Assembly: GCA_002706365.1 (NCBI GenBank) | Contig: PALM01000030.1 | Location: 97,310-161,309, forward strand | Direction of reading: 5' to 3' | Source of the DNA: Flavobacteriales bacterium | Lineage (GTDB): Bacteria > Bacteroidota > Bacteroidia > Flavobacteriales_E > Vicingaceae | Length of the DNA: 64,000 nt | Part shown: positions 1 to 9,002 of the stretch, in pieces | Layout of the letters: every line of letters starts with the position of its first letter | Position numbering within the stretch: the stretch's first letter is position 1 | Notes under the pieces: model-generated | Databases searched by the model: none | What the model was told of the DNA's origin: nothing | What the model saw: the letters and a program-made list of their open reading frames with translations, nothing else | Translations under genes and position numbers: made by a program

Positions 1-187
1 CCGACTTAGCACGATACGCAATGCGGATCAGATCATTATGATGGAAGATGGTAGAGTAGCAGAGATTGGAACGCATGATCAGTTATTGTTGAATAGAGGT
101 CCTTATTCGAAGCTTGTTGATAAGCAATTAGAGTCTAGAATAAACAAGAGAGAACTTTCTAAACGACTGAGCTATGAAAGAGAATGA
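1..187 (+). CDS. ABC exporter ATPase, C-terminal end (partial)
   Basis: Only the last 61 codons are inside the window; the start lies upstream. The visible part begins in the ATPase switch region ([18 protein letters not shown]) and continues with the usual [10 protein letters not shown] end of ABC exporters, then a basic tail. The gene overlaps the next one, an HlyD-type adaptor, by 14 nt, so the two are translated together. In Bacteroidota such pairs are usually a peptidase-C39-containing ABC transporter plus membrane fusion protein that export double-glycine-leader peptides. The peptidase domain is not visible here, so that subtype is inferred. ABC exporter identity is secure; substrate is unknown. 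Confidence 0.88.
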   Translation, partial: RLSTIRNADQIIMMEDGRVAEIGTHDQLLLNRGPYSKLVDKQLESRINKRELSKRLSYERE

Positions 188-1445
188 GCAGGCTTTATTT
201 TCAACTGATAGCTTGATTATCCTTTCAAAGTCGCCCAGCTGGCCTATACGTTGGGGAGTTACAGTAATATCCGGCACCCTATTGATTGCTATTCTTTTTG
301 CTTCCATTGTAAAGCTGCCGGAAAAGGTTGATGGAAGAGTTCAACTTATAAAGTCAACCGCTTTAAACCACATCTACCCCAATTCCGGAGGCTACATTGA
401 AAAAATCCTCGTTAAAGAAGGAGAAGAAGTTGAAAAGGATCAGCTTCTGGCAATACTGCATAAGAGCGGACAGATCAAGCCTACTAAAGCATTACAAATC
501 CTATATGAAGACCTTCAATTAGCTGAACTAGACACCCAAAAACTGCTTAATCATTCTTATCAGCTAGAGCTTGAATCTGAACTCAATACTAAGCTAAGCA
601 GATTTAGCAGAAGTCTAAAAGACCTTATCGATGAGAGAGAAATTGTAATAATCGAGAATGCTCAGAACTATTATGAAAATAAGCTTAGGCAGCTCAAAGA
701 ATCAAAAAAGGTTCAAAAAGCACAGCTAGACGTTAATAGGGAAGAACTAAAGCTGGCTCATTTAAAATTTCAAACGGATAGCCTCTTATTTGAAGAAAAG
801 GTGATTCCACTTCAAGCATATCGGAATGCAAATGAAGCATATCTAAGATCAAAAGCTAACTACCTTGGCTTAAGTAGATCTATCCAACAAAATGAACTCC
901 AGATCATAGAAACGAAGAAGTCTAGGATCGATCAACTACACTCTCAAAAACAAAAGCTAAACCTGCTGAGAAAGGATGTAGAACAACATAAAGAGGCATT
1001 GATCTCCGGTATAGAAGAAAGACTTGCTCAGACAATAATCAAGGCCAATTCAGATGGAATCATCCATATTCATGAAGGGGCTATAGCGGGCACTATGGTG
1101 AGTGAAAGTGAGGCTTTGTTTGCAATTGAAGCTATTGATAACAAGATCTATGGATTAGCCAAGATCAAGTCGAGCCAAAGCGGAAAACTAAAACCAGGCC
1201 TTAAAGCCCTTCTCGAATTAGATGCCTATTCCGCTTCAGAATATGGATATATCACTGCTGAGCTAATTGAAATTGGGGAATTACTATCAGAAGATGAATA
1301 TCAACTAAAGCTATTACTACCTAAACAACTTAGAACTAGTAGTGGAATTATAATACCCTACAAGGCTCAGATGACAGGCAGGGTATTTATCATCTGTGAA
1401 TCGATGACGCTTTTGGAAAGGATAATCAATTTAAAACGCTTTTAA
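174..1445 (+). CDS. HlyD-family membrane fusion (adaptor) protein
   Basis: This 423-residue periplasmic adaptor would link an inner-membrane ABC exporter to an outer-membrane channel. A single transmembrane helix lies at about residues 27-48, followed by the first lipoyl/barrel half (about 67-97, [19 protein letters not shown]). A long Lys/Glu/Gln-rich coiled coil runs from about 100 to 285. The second lipoyl half ([19 protein letters not shown]) and a beta domain close the protein. The ATG overlaps the 3' end of the ABC transporter gene, showing a type I secretion operon. No outer-membrane TolC-like gene follows. Cargo could be the double-glycine peptides encoded about 8 kb away, but that link is inferred. 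Confidence 0.9.
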   Translation: MKENEQALFSTDSLIILSKSPSWPIRWGVTVISGTLLIAILFASIVKLPEKVDGRVQLIKSTALNHIYPNSGGYIEKILVKEGEEVEKDQLLAILHKSGQIKPTKALQILYEDLQLAELDTQKLLNHSYQLELESELNTKLSRFSRSLKDLIDEREIVIIENAQNYYENKLRQLKESKKVQKAQLDVNREELKLAHLKFQTDSLLFEEKVIPLQAYRNANEAYLRSKANYLGLSRSIQQNELQIIETKKSRIDQLHSQKQKLNLLRKDVEQHKEALISGIEERLAQTIIKANSDGIIHIHEGAIAGTMVSESEALFAIEAIDNKIYGLAKIKSSQSGKLKPGLKALLELDAYSASEYGYITAELIEIGELLSEDEYQLKLLLPKQLRTSSGIIIPYKAQMTGRVFIICESMTLLERIINLKRF

Positions 1446-1474
1446 GACTATGAATACAAAATCAATCAGATACC

Positions 1475-1502
1475 TTTTGTACGTCATTTATCCGTACATT
1501 TG
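1475..1502 (+). promoter_or_regulatory. Promoter with overlapping palindromic operator of the TacAT-like pair
   Basis: A perfect Bacteroidota -7 element TACATTTG (1495-1502) ends 4 nt before the antitoxin ATG. A TTTTG (1475-1479) lies upstream with a 15-nt spacer, shorter than the usual 19 or so. A 6-bp inverted repeat, TGTACG (1478-1483) and CGTACA (1493-1498), covers both elements. This is what is expected of an autorepressing toxin-antitoxin operator bound by a ribbon-helix-helix antitoxin. The element also fixes the antitoxin start at 1507 rather than 1450, because translation from 1450 would run through the promoter. Confidence 0.6.
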
Positions 1503-1506
1503 TAGT

Positions 1507-1806
1507 ATGACAACAAAAACTGCAAGATTTGAAGCTCGATGGACAGCTAAGCAGAAGGAGCTTTTTGAAAAAGCCTCTGTAATTGGCGGTTTTAGATCAT
1601 TATCTGAATTTGTTTTGTATACGGTTCAGCGTCAGGCAGAAGTAATAATTGAGGAGCATGAGAATTTCCTCAGCTCTAAAAAGGATCAAAAGATCTTTGC
1701 TGATGCATTACTAAACCCTCCAGCTCCTAATGCTAAACTCAGAAAGGCTGCTAAAAAGTACTTAGATTCCATCGATCATAATGAATCAGCAGACCGGTCT
1801 TCTTAA
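1507..1806 (+). CDS. DUF1778 (TacA-like) antitoxin
   Basis: A 99-residue protein of the DUF1778/TacA antitoxin family. The N-terminal part (TKTARFEARWTAKQKELFEKA) forms the ribbon-helix-helix DNA-binding domain; the C-terminal half is a charged helix that normally wraps the toxin. Its last 26 nt overlap the start of the GNAT toxin gene, the classical arrangement for translational coupling. An upstream in-frame ATG at 1450 is rejected because the promoter and operator lie between it and 1507. Expected role: neutralise the acetyltransferase and repress the operon through the palindrome immediately upstream. Confidence 0.85.
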   Translation: MTTKTARFEARWTAKQKELFEKASVIGGFRSLSEFVLYTVQRQAEVIIEEHENFLSSKKDQKIFADALLNPPAPNAKLRKAAKKYLDSIDHNESADRSS

Positions 1807-2284
1807 GTCAGCACATAATCGCAAAGGCTTTGATTGTGGTATCCCCCAATTGGATAACTATTTAAAAAAGCAGGCGAATCAAGATGTTAAAAAAGGCCTG
1901 TCGATATGCTTTGTATTAATTGATGAAGAAAATCAAAATGTCATTGGTTATTATACACTTTCCAACTATTCAATTGATAGAGATTACCTGCCTGAACAAG
2001 TCGTAAAAAGATTTCCAAGCTCGTATGTAAAGATACCTGCGACCTTGCTTGGTAGACTAGCAATTGATTCTAAGCACAAAGGGAAAGGTCTAGGGGAAAG
2101 ATTGCTAATGGATGCGCTAAAAAGAAGCTATGATGTAGCTAAAGATAAGCTTGGTTCAATAGGCGTAGTAGTTGACCCTATTGATGAAAGTGCTACCCAA
2201 TTCTACGCCTCCTACGGATTTATCCTACTAGCTGATTGTGGAAAGATGTTTCTTCCAATGAGAACTAATGCGCAGTTGTTTTAA
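1781..2284 (+). CDS. GNAT toxin, TacT-like aminoacyl-tRNA acetyltransferase
   Basis: A 167-residue GNAT-fold acetyltransferase. The acetyl-CoA pyrophosphate-binding loop is seen as HKGKGLG (about residues 99-105), and the FYASYGF motif (about 141-147) holds the tyrosine (about 142) used as catalytic residue in TacT-type toxins. Known family members acetylate the amino group of charged tRNAs and stop translation. Pairing with a DUF1778 antitoxin and the overlapping start support the toxin assignment over a metabolic GNAT. The tRNA target cannot be read from the sequence. Confidence 0.85.
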   Translation: MNQQTGLLKSAHNRKGFDCGIPQLDNYLKKQANQDVKKGLSICFVLIDEENQNVIGYYTLSNYSIDRDYLPEQVVKRFPSSYVKIPATLLGRLAIDSKHKGKGLGERLLMDALKRSYDVAKDKLGSIGVVVDPIDESATQFYASYGFILLADCGKMFLPMRTNAQLF

Positions 2285-2440
2285 TAGAAAGAAAATTCAA
2301 AAATCAAACAGATTAGCTTAATCACTATTTGAAGTAATCAGAAAAGTTAATAACTTGAAAAGCCTAAGAATCGTTTTCCGCAGTTACCAATGAGAATGAA
2401 AAGGTACCTACGCATCGATTAATTAGGTCATTCAATTGCA

Positions 2441-3214
2441 ATGAAAACTATTGTAAGCATATTTGAAAAAAAGTGGCAAGTAGTATTGCTATCAATTAGT
2501 ATAGTATTGTTCCTAACGATTAGTAAGGATCTGCTACACTCTTTTATTGAAGATTATAATTTCTATTTATCTGAATCTCTACTCTTCGGAACATTTTGGC
2601 TTTTGCATATCCCCTTTCTAGTTTGGGGTAGAAATTTGCTAAAGCAACTTAATTGGTTCACAAAAACATTAGCAGCACTCGCAATTAGCATCTTGCATAT
2701 TACTGTTTTCTCATTTCTTGTCTTCTTTATCTCTTTTCTGTTCTACAATCACACATTTAGTTTTATTGATGTGTTTATAGACACTCTTGTAGACAATGGT
2801 CTTTCTTGTCTTCTTATTTATACACCATTTGCTTTCATATATCCTAAATTAAAGAGTAAAAAGCTCGGAAAATTGAAACCATTAATGAAGATTAAAGTTG
2901 ACTATAAAAATTCGGTTCAATTTATATCGATTGAGGATATCTTATACATTAAATCTGAAAGACCATACACGGCTATAGTTACCAAAGAGAGGTCATATCT
3001 TCATAACAACACATTGAAGGACTTCTTGAAATCAATGCCAAGTGACAAGTTCATTCAAGTGCATAAGAGCAGTATTATCAATATCAATCATATTGACTCA
3101 TATACCTCTAGGAAGAATGGGGATTATGATGTTTTGATGTTGAATGGGGATTTATTGAAAGTCAGCAGAAATTTCAATAAGAATTTTAAAAAATTTTCGA
3201 GAAGCCCCGGATAG
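2441..3214 (+). CDS. Membrane-bound LytTR transcriptional regulator
   Basis: A 257-residue protein with about four hydrophobic helices in the first 140 residues, followed by a LytTR DNA-binding domain (about 155-255). The LytTR part shows FISIEDILYIKSERPYTAIV and the conserved FIQVHKSSIININHI strand-helix segment. There is no receiver domain, so the signal is presumably sensed by the membrane part. LytTR proteins often control peptide export, bacteriocin and surface genes. It stands alone with 155 nt of quiet sequence upstream and the exported-protein pair downstream. Target genes are not known; the downstream pair, the exporter or the peptide cluster are candidates. Confidence 0.85.
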   Translation: MKTIVSIFEKKWQVVLLSISIVLFLTISKDLLHSFIEDYNFYLSESLLFGTFWLLHIPFLVWGRNLLKQLNWFTKTLAALAISILHITVFSFLVFFISFLFYNHTFSFIDVFIDTLVDNGLSCLLIYTPFAFIYPKLKSKKLGKLKPLMKIKVDYKNSVQFISIEDILYIKSERPYTAIVTKERSYLHNNTLKDFLKSMPSDKFIQVHKSSIININHIDSYTSRKNGDYDVLMLNGDLLKVSRNFNKNFKKFSRSPG

Positions 3215-3300
3215 AGTATGAAGTACTCATTTGAGCACTTTTGAATCTATAAGTCTCGTCATTAACTCTTATGTTGTTTCTATCGATAACATTTCATGAT

Positions 3301-3927
3301 ATGAAACAATTACAAATAGTATTATTCTTTAGCCTACTACTCTCAAACTGCGCAAATTCCCAAAACTCGCCACCTAGGCTAGTTGGAGCTCCATGTGAGG
3401 GATGTGAGGCAATCTTTGAATATGGGAATAGACAATTATCAAACACAGACACTTTAGCTGATTTTGAAAAGCAAGGTGTTCAAATAAAAGTGGAAGGAAC
3501 TATCTATCTGCAAGATGAAAAGACCGCTGCCAACAATGTGATTCTCTATATATATCATACAAATCAAGAAGGTGTTTATGAGCCAAGTCCAAATGCAGAT
3601 GGATGGGGAAAGAAACATGGCTATAATCGTACTTGGCTTAAAACGGATGAGAATGGATACTATTCATTCTACACTTTAAAACCGGCTCCATATCCAAACA
3701 GATCAGACCCGGCTCATATTCATTATGAGATACTCGAACCAAATGGCAAATACTATTATCTACCTAGCTGTCATTTTGAAGGAGATAGTTTACTTGGTGA
3801 AAATCATATTAATCCAAGATCACCAAGAGGAGGGCATTCAGGTTTATTAAGGTTTAGAAGAGAAGGCAATTTATTGATTGCACGAAGAGATATAATCCTA
3901 GGAAGAAATATTCCCGATTATGAATAA
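3301..3927 (+). CDS. Exported intradiol-ring-cleavage dioxygenase-like protein
   Basis: A 208-residue protein whose C-terminal two thirds match the intradiol dioxygenase beta-sandwich (Dioxygenase_C). Candidate Fe(III) ligands are visible: a Tyr in EGVYEP, the Tyr of PAPYP and both His of PAHIHYE. The family normally opens catechol rings; secreted Bacteroidota members are poorly characterised and some may act on other substrates. The N-terminus is a signal peptide ending LLLSNC, a near-lipobox with Asn at -1, so lipid anchoring is uncertain. The ATG at 3301 is preferred because it starts the signal peptide directly; a longer frame begins at 3271. It overlaps the YceI-like gene by 8 nt. Confidence 0.72.
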   Translation: MKQLQIVLFFSLLLSNCANSQNSPPRLVGAPCEGCEAIFEYGNRQLSNTDTLADFEKQGVQIKVEGTIYLQDEKTAANNVILYIYHTNQEGVYEPSPNADGWGKKHGYNRTWLKTDENGYYSFYTLKPAPYPNRSDPAHIHYEILEPNGKYYYLPSCHFEGDSLLGENHINPRSPRGGHSGLLRFRREGNLLIARRDIILGRNIPDYE

Positions 3928-4606
3928 ATATTTAGCAGTCCTGTTAATTGCTTTGGCTTTTTCTTCTTGTTTGGGCAAACATGATTCAAATGCTCAGGAT
4001 GCTAAGATTATCAAACATGTCAGCACTCAAAACATCCCTTCACAAGATACTATTCAAGTCGATCTATCATCCTCAAATGTTCGCTGGAAGGGAACCAAAA
4101 TGAGAGGTGCTGGAAAACATGAAGGAATAATTCAATTGCAAGAAGGATATTTTCTAATAATTCATGACACAATAGTTGGAGGTGAGTTCATCCTAAATAT
4201 GAATACCATTGAAGTAACTGATATTCCAGAACATGAACCAATTCCTAGAAAACGTTTCAATGACCATATGAAAAGTGAGGATTTTTTCAATGCTTCCAAG
4301 TATCCAATTTCAAAATTTTCTATTGCAAGAATACAAGGCCATACTCAAGATAGCATCTTAATATTTGGAGTTTTAACTATCAAAGATGTTTCTAGACATA
4401 TTTCATTCAAAGCAGCCAAACAAAAGAGTGTTGTTTCAACAAAATTTAAGTTCGATAGATTCAAATGGAATATCAATTATGAAGGCGATTGGATCGATGA
4501 GACTTTTGTTGATAAGGACATTGAAATATCAATAGAATTGAAAATGAATATTAGAGATAGAAAAAATTTTGATAAACCCTTTGCACCTGCTCACGCTCCC
4601 CAATGA
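3920..4606 (+). CDS. YceI-like lipoprotein
   Basis: A 228-residue protein with a clean lipobox (AFSSC, Cys about 17) and a YceI-like domain at about 45-210. Typical strands are seen: SSNVRWKGTKM, HEGIIQLQEG, the FNDHMKSEDFFNASKYP segment and LTIKDVSRHISF. YceI proteins are lipocalin-like barrels that bind long isoprenoid lipids in the periplasm. The ATG lies inside the end of the dioxygenase-like gene, so both are co-translated; a joint role on a quinone- or polyprenyl-type substrate is possible but speculative. The C-terminus is proline- and alanine-rich. Confidence 0.85.
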   Translation: MNKYLAVLLIALAFSSCLGKHDSNAQDAKIIKHVSTQNIPSQDTIQVDLSSSNVRWKGTKMRGAGKHEGIIQLQEGYFLIIHDTIVGGEFILNMNTIEVTDIPEHEPIPRKRFNDHMKSEDFFNASKYPISKFSIARIQGHTQDSILIFGVLTIKDVSRHISFKAAKQKSVVSTKFKFDRFKWNINYEGDWIDETFVDKDIEISIELKMNIRDRKNFDKPFAPAHAPQ

Positions 4607-4656
4607 TTATCTTTCCTGATGTATAATGTTAACTAAAGAGAAGCCTTCTTCAAAAC

Positions 4657-6186
4657 ATGCTTAATCTCCTCCAGAAGCACTTTGGCCTATTAATCTTAGG
4701 CATTGCAATCCTTATTGGTCTGCTCAGCTATGATCAATACGGCATTGCCTGGGATGAGCACAGTCAGCGAGAAATTGGCATGGTGAGCTATGAGTATGTG
4801 TTCGAAAACGACACCACCCTACTCAATTGGAAAGACAAGGATTATGGAGTGGCCTTTGAACTGCCGTTGATCTTTATTGAAAAGACTTTAGGCTTGGACA
4901 ACAGTCGGCACATTTACCTGATGCGGCATTGGGTGGCTCATTTGTTCTTCTTGATTACCGGCTACTTCCTTTTCCTACTGATCGATTATCTATACCGGAA
5001 CAAACTGTTAGCCAGTATTGGCTTTCTCTTGCTCTTATTGCACCCCAGGGTCTATGCGCATTCCTTTTTCAATAGCAAAGACATTCCCTTTATGGGCATG
5101 TTTATCATTTCACTCTACTATATGATAAGAGCTCTTGATTCCAAGAGCATACTTCGCTTTATTGGCCTGGGAATCTGTAGTGGAATCCTGGTCAATCTCA
5201 GACTAATGGGAATATTACTTGTACTTGCCGTCTTAGTGGTTTTAAGTGTAGATCTGTTAAAGAGCAGTCGGAAGAAAACGGAGCTTAAATTGATGGGGCT
5301 ATACCTAGCCTTTAGCTTCCTTAGCCTTTACATCACTTGGCCATATCTCTGGAGCAACCCCTTTCAGAACCTCAGCACAGCCTTTGAGAACATGGCCAGC
5401 TTCAGATGGAATGAGCTGGTCTTATTCGAAGGAGAGTTGATCAACGCCACGAACCTGCCCTGGTATTACATTCCAAAATGGTTTATCATCAGCACTCCCC
5501 TCTTCTACCTTCTCTTTGGGGCATTTGGTAGCATATTGCTCTTACTTCATTTCATTCAAAAGCCCAAAAGCTTTATCGATAACACCCAAAAAAGGCACAA
5601 TCTGCTCTTCTTGGCTTTCTTTCTGGTCCCAATCATTGCAATCATCATTTTAGATTCAGTGGTATATGATGGATGGCGACAGCTATTCTTTATCTACCCT
5701 CCCTTTATTCTATTGGCAATCTATGGCCTTTCCCATTTACAAACAAAGACCAAGGTCTACAAAGCTAGTCTGAACATTGTAGCCATAACGATAGCATTAT
5801 CTGGCATTAATATAATTAGAACTTTCCCATTTCAACATGTTTACTTCAATGAATTGTTTGCCTTCAAGAAGGAGGAATATCTTAGAAAGCATTATGAAAT
5901 GGATTATTGGGGAGTTTCCTACAGACAAGCATTAGAGTATATTTTATCAGAAGACCCTCAGCCTAATATTCAAGTAGCAGTTGCTAATGAGCCCGGAAAA
6001 CTAAATCTCGATATACTTCCTATTCCAGATCGTAATAGGATTGAGATCGTGGATTTTGAGTCGGCCAGCTATTACATCACCAACTACAGATGGCATCCAC
6101 AGGACCATTCAGAAATGAAAGATCAACATCTACATTCCATTCATCTAGATGGGAATACCATCGTCTCCATTTTCAAGCTGAAATAG
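4657..6186 (+). CDS. GT-C (family 39-like) membrane glycosyltransferase
   Basis: A 509-residue protein with roughly ten or more transmembrane helices and a short soluble C-terminal domain. The first periplasmic loop carries the acidic AWDEHSQRE motif expected of GT-C enzymes of the PMT/ArnT superfamily, which use polyprenyl-phosphate sugars. A second conserved-looking stretch, FFNSKDIPFMGM, fits the family's juxtamembrane loop. The acceptor is unknown: protein, lipid A or cell-surface glycan are all possible. It stands alone between the YceI gene and the PLP enzyme. Confidence 0.8.
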   Translation: MLNLLQKHFGLLILGIAILIGLLSYDQYGIAWDEHSQREIGMVSYEYVFENDTTLLNWKDKDYGVAFELPLIFIEKTLGLDNSRHIYLMRHWVAHLFFLITGYFLFLLIDYLYRNKLLASIGFLLLLLHPRVYAHSFFNSKDIPFMGMFIISLYYMIRALDSKSILRFIGLGICSGILVNLRLMGILLVLAVLVVLSVDLLKSSRKKTELKLMGLYLAFSFLSLYITWPYLWSNPFQNLSTAFENMASFRWNELVLFEGELINATNLPWYYIPKWFIISTPLFYLLFGAFGSILLLLHFIQKPKSFIDNTQKRHNLLFLAFFLVPIIAIIILDSVVYDGWRQLFFIYPPFILLAIYGLSHLQTKTKVYKASLNIVAITIALSGINIIRTFPFQHVYFNELFAFKKEEYLRKHYEMDYWGVSYRQALEYILSEDPQPNIQVAVANEPGKLNLDILPIPDRNRIEIVDFESASYYITNYRWHPQDHSEMKDQHLHSIHLDGNTIVSIFKLK

Positions 6187-6262
6187 CAGGCCTCCCTGCT
6201 TTTCGCAGTATTGAAATTTAAGACTACATCCCAATCATTACAGCATTTCAAAAGGCATTTCC

Positions 6263-6270
6263 TACCTTTG
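6263..6270 (+). promoter_or_regulatory. -7 promoter element (TACCTTTG)
   Basis: Perfect TAnnTTTG 27 nt before the ATG at 6298; no good TTG -33 is seen at the usual distance. It supports 6298 over the TTG at 6211 as the start of the PLP enzyme. Confidence 0.45.
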
Positions 6271-6297
6271 CAATCTCAAAAAAAAGAAGCAGATTTT

Positions 6298-8163
6298 ATG
6301 CAGAAAGTCGATTCAACGATCAGTACAAAAAGCCAAATGGAAAGAATGGATTATTTGAAGAATGTGGTGGCAAATATGCCTGAAGATTGGTTGCGACTAA
6401 CAACTCATCGATTGGATATCTACAATGAGGGAAAAGCCAAAATCGAATTCCTCGATGGCTTTGAAGAACTGTATAAGAATGGGAATGCTGATAAAACTAC
6501 TCTTAGCGAACTACCTACTGCATATGATTACATAAGATTGGGGCATCCCTTATCTTCAGTTTTTGAATGGGCTATTGCAAAAGAGTATGGCCTAGAAGCA
6601 AATCAAGTCATCAATTTCTCTTCGCAGATCATGCCCATCATGGCGGTTTTGCGCAAAAACCTATTCGATAATAGAAATACGCTAATTTGCTATGAAGGAG
6701 AACTCCCTAATGCATTCAATGCTCAGACGATCAAAGATGTGTATGGCTATTCTTTTGAGTTGAGAAAGGTATATGATTCAGCTGAAGTCCTCGATTTTGA
6801 TGGCAGCACCATCTTTATTCGTGAAGCCGAGCATTTCAATGAGCTTGAAATGAATGAGAATATTGATTTCACGATTCGCATTCATCCTGTTTTGGGTAGC
6901 GTTATTCTAGCTAGCGACAAAAATTATGTTTCGGAAATACAGCATGTAAGAAGAAGGGAAAGCATAGCAATGACGCCTTCAGACTCTCTGGCAGCCATTA
7001 AGCTATTGCTTGATTCAAATGATCAGCCAAATGTCAGTGATGTTAAAGCTGAAAAAGCAAAAGTTGAGTCAACGATCAAAGATATTACCGGCACGAATGA
7101 CAAGCCATTGATAGGTTCTTCAGGACTGTCTGTTCAGTATTGTATTATGATGGGCTTGGTGGAAGATGCCTTGGAAAATCATCCGGGGAAAGCCATAAAA
7201 TTCATCGTGCCACCGAACTGTTATGGTGGCACCAATGATCAAGCTAGGAGAGTTGCAGCTTGTCTGGATTCAGTAGACATAATGGATTTACCGGTAGATG
7301 GTGATCACGATATGGTAAAGAGCATAGATATGGTGCTTGAAGAAGCGGCCAGACAAGATGCAGTGCCTTACATCATTGCCGAGATCCCAACCAACCCAAG
7401 AGTTGAAGTCCCTAATCTGAAAGAGTTAAGAAACGCACTTACAAAGTCGAGAAAGACTGCAAATGGCGATACTGCTATTGATCCGGTTTTCATTCTAGAC
7501 CAAACTTTTTGTCCGAACGTCCAATTCCTTGGTGAAGGCAAAATGCTTTCTGAAGTGCGCACCATCTCTTATGCCAGCGGGTCTAAATTCCCAAGCGGTG
7601 GAAAATGCACTGCGGGTTATTTAGTGGTGAATCAAAAAGCGAATGCGCTGCTTGAGAAGCTTGAAAAACACTTGGTGCTTTGCGACAATGAAGCTACTTC
7701 TCAGCAGATAGAGATCCTTGCAGAACAAATGCCTTCAATGATCCAAAGAATTGAAGATGCCTATCAAAATACCCGCTCATTCGTCAATTTTATAGAAAAG
7801 ACCCTCCCGGAAGCCAAGATCAATTTTGTATCTGAAGAATTAGCTGCAGAAGGATTCACTCCTTCGGTCTTTTCATTGGATCTGCCAACTAAGGGCAGCA
7901 CTCATGAAGAAAGAGAGGAGTACAAAAGGGCATTAAACAATAAGCTCATTGGTATGATGATTAAAGAGATCCCCAATGAGAGCAAGTATTGTGTGAGTTA
8001 CGGACAGTTGAAAGGATGTTATTGGACAATACCCGCAACCTCAACACAGGGAACTACTAAAGAGGCCGATAAGGACTATATCGCAAGAGTTTCGGTATCA
8101 GCGAATCTAGATCTTGAAAAACACAAAGCCGTATTTGAGGATTTTGTGAATGAGATTAGCTAA
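6298..8163 (+). CDS. Oversized PLP-dependent Cys/Met-metabolism-type enzyme
   Basis: A 621-residue fold-type I PLP enzyme related to cystathionine gamma-synthase/beta-lyase. The C-terminal half shows AEIPTNPRVEVPNL (substrate and cofactor loop), the DQTFCPN aspartate region that should contact the pyridine nitrogen, and YASGSKFPSGGKCTAGY, in which the first Lys is the likely Schiff-base residue. Usual family members have about 400 residues; here about 250 extra N-terminal residues precede that core. The start is placed at ATG 6298, just after a TACCTTTG promoter element, instead of TTG 6211. Substrate is unknown; a C-S lyase or gamma-replacement reaction is likely from family alone. Confidence 0.7.
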   Translation: MQKVDSTISTKSQMERMDYLKNVVANMPEDWLRLTTHRLDIYNEGKAKIEFLDGFEELYKNGNADKTTLSELPTAYDYIRLGHPLSSVFEWAIAKEYGLEANQVINFSSQIMPIMAVLRKNLFDNRNTLICYEGELPNAFNAQTIKDVYGYSFELRKVYDSAEVLDFDGSTIFIREAEHFNELEMNENIDFTIRIHPVLGSVILASDKNYVSEIQHVRRRESIAMTPSDSLAAIKLLLDSNDQPNVSDVKAEKAKVESTIKDITGTNDKPLIGSSGLSVQYCIMMGLVEDALENHPGKAIKFIVPPNCYGGTNDQARRVAACLDSVDIMDLPVDGDHDMVKSIDMVLEEAARQDAVPYIIAEIPTNPRVEVPNLKELRNALTKSRKTANGDTAIDPVFILDQTFCPNVQFLGEGKMLSEVRTISYASGSKFPSGGKCTAGYLVVNQKANALLEKLEKHLVLCDNEATSQQIEILAEQMPSMIQRIEDAYQNTRSFVNFIEKTLPEAKINFVSEELAAEGFTPSVFSLDLPTKGSTHEEREEYKRALNNKLIGMMIKEIPNESKYCVSYGQLKGCYWTIPATSTQGTTKEADKDYIARVSVSANLDLEKHKAVFEDFVNEIS

Positions 8164-8257
8164 TACCAAAGTTGAATCAAGAGGAGAACTGATCAGCTGA
8201 ACTTCTCCCTTACTGTTTAGACCCTGAATGTATCTAACATAAGTGTCAGTTCTGAGA

Positions 8258-8674
8258 TTATGCTTTAGATCGAATTCCTCTGCTTCTTGATCTTATCTTG
8301 CTTTTCTCCTCAATTGAATACTCTTGGACTAGAATTCTAGCAGGAATATTCCACTCAGAGCTAATGAGTCTAATGTGATTAAGACTTAGTGTTCTCTTTA
8401 GGTTCAATATTTCAGAAGCATGACTCTTACTGCCTATTAATTTGGCAAGATCAGCGCTTTTCAGACCAAGATTCTCCATTCTATCCTTTATAATGGCAAT
8501 GGGATGTGGAAGTGGGATTTCCCTGATCTTTCTCTGCTCATAATTCTCAATTAAGAAGAGTAGAAACTCAAATTCATCGGCCTTGTCGGAACCTGGTTCA
8601 GGATTATCAAGTTCCAAAAGCCGATTCAATGCATGCTTATATTCTATTTCTGACTTTAATAGTTGTGCTTTCAT
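8258..8674 (-). CDS. higA: HigA-family antitoxin
   Basis: A 138-residue XRE-type antitoxin of the COG5499/HigA group. An N-terminal helical region (about 1-60) precedes the helix-turn-helix (about 70-125, LKSADLAKLIGSKSHASEIL). It follows the HigB toxin gene by 6 nt on the same strand, giving the toxin-first order typical of hig operons. It should neutralise the toxin and repress the shared promoter, probably through the inverted repeat at 9017-9035. The basic, serine-rich C-terminus (KSKIRSRSRGIRSKA) is an unusual tail of unknown role. Confidence 0.88.
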   Translation of the reverse strand: MKAQLLKSEIEYKHALNRLLELDNPEPGSDKADEFEFLLFLIENYEQRKIREIPLPHPIAIIKDRMENLGLKSADLAKLIGSKSHASEILNLKRTLSLNHIRLISSEWNIPARILVQEYSIEEKSKIRSRSRGIRSKA

Positions 8675-8680
8675 AAAACT

Positions 8681-8995
8681 TCATTTGGGCTTTTTCAGAT
8701 TCTTTATATCTCCTTCACTTAACTTATCATAATCGGCATGAGTTCCAATCCATAAAATAAAAACCACATTCCATTGATACATCATATGAGTGATTAATCT
8801 AAAATCATTCCCCTTGATATTGAATATGCAGATCCCATCTCCTATAAAATCAACATGATTGAAAACTTTCCTAAGCTGATTCGGACTCACAAAGTCATTG
8901 GCATTCAAAAAAGCATACCAGCTTTCTATTGCATCTCTTGCACTAGAATGCTCTTCCCAGAACTCTCTGAGTTTCCGTCGGCTAATAATCCGCAA
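8681..8995 (-). CDS. higB: HigB-family mRNA interferase toxin
   Basis: A 104-residue protein matching the HigB_toxin family of RelE-fold mRNA interferases. The N-terminus MRIISRRKLREFWEEH and the IKGNDFRLITHMMYQWNVVFILWIGTHADYDK core are characteristic; the last His-Asp-Tyr segment is the family's conserved end. The start codon is TTG at 8995; the codon before it in frame is a TAA, so no earlier start is possible. A -7 element lies 7 nt upstream. It is the first gene of a two-gene operon with higA. Confidence 0.88.
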   Translation of the reverse strand: MRIISRRKLREFWEEHSSARDAIESWYAFLNANDFVSPNQLRKVFNHVDFIGDGICIFNIKGNDFRLITHMMYQWNVVFILWIGTHADYDKLSEGDIKNLKKPK

Positions 8996-9002
8996 TTAGA
9001 AG

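Noticed and set aside
1450..1506. Upstream start for the TacA-like antitoxin
   Set aside because: It would include the promoter and operator in the coding region; family members start near the TKTARFEAR strand.
6211..6297. TTG start adding 29 residues to the PLP enzyme
   Set aside because: The -7 element at 6263-6270 lies inside this stretch.
8164..8257. Terminator after the PLP enzyme (GGAGAA...TTCTCC)
   Set aside because: The arms are only 6 bp with a long loop and no U-tract, so support is weak.
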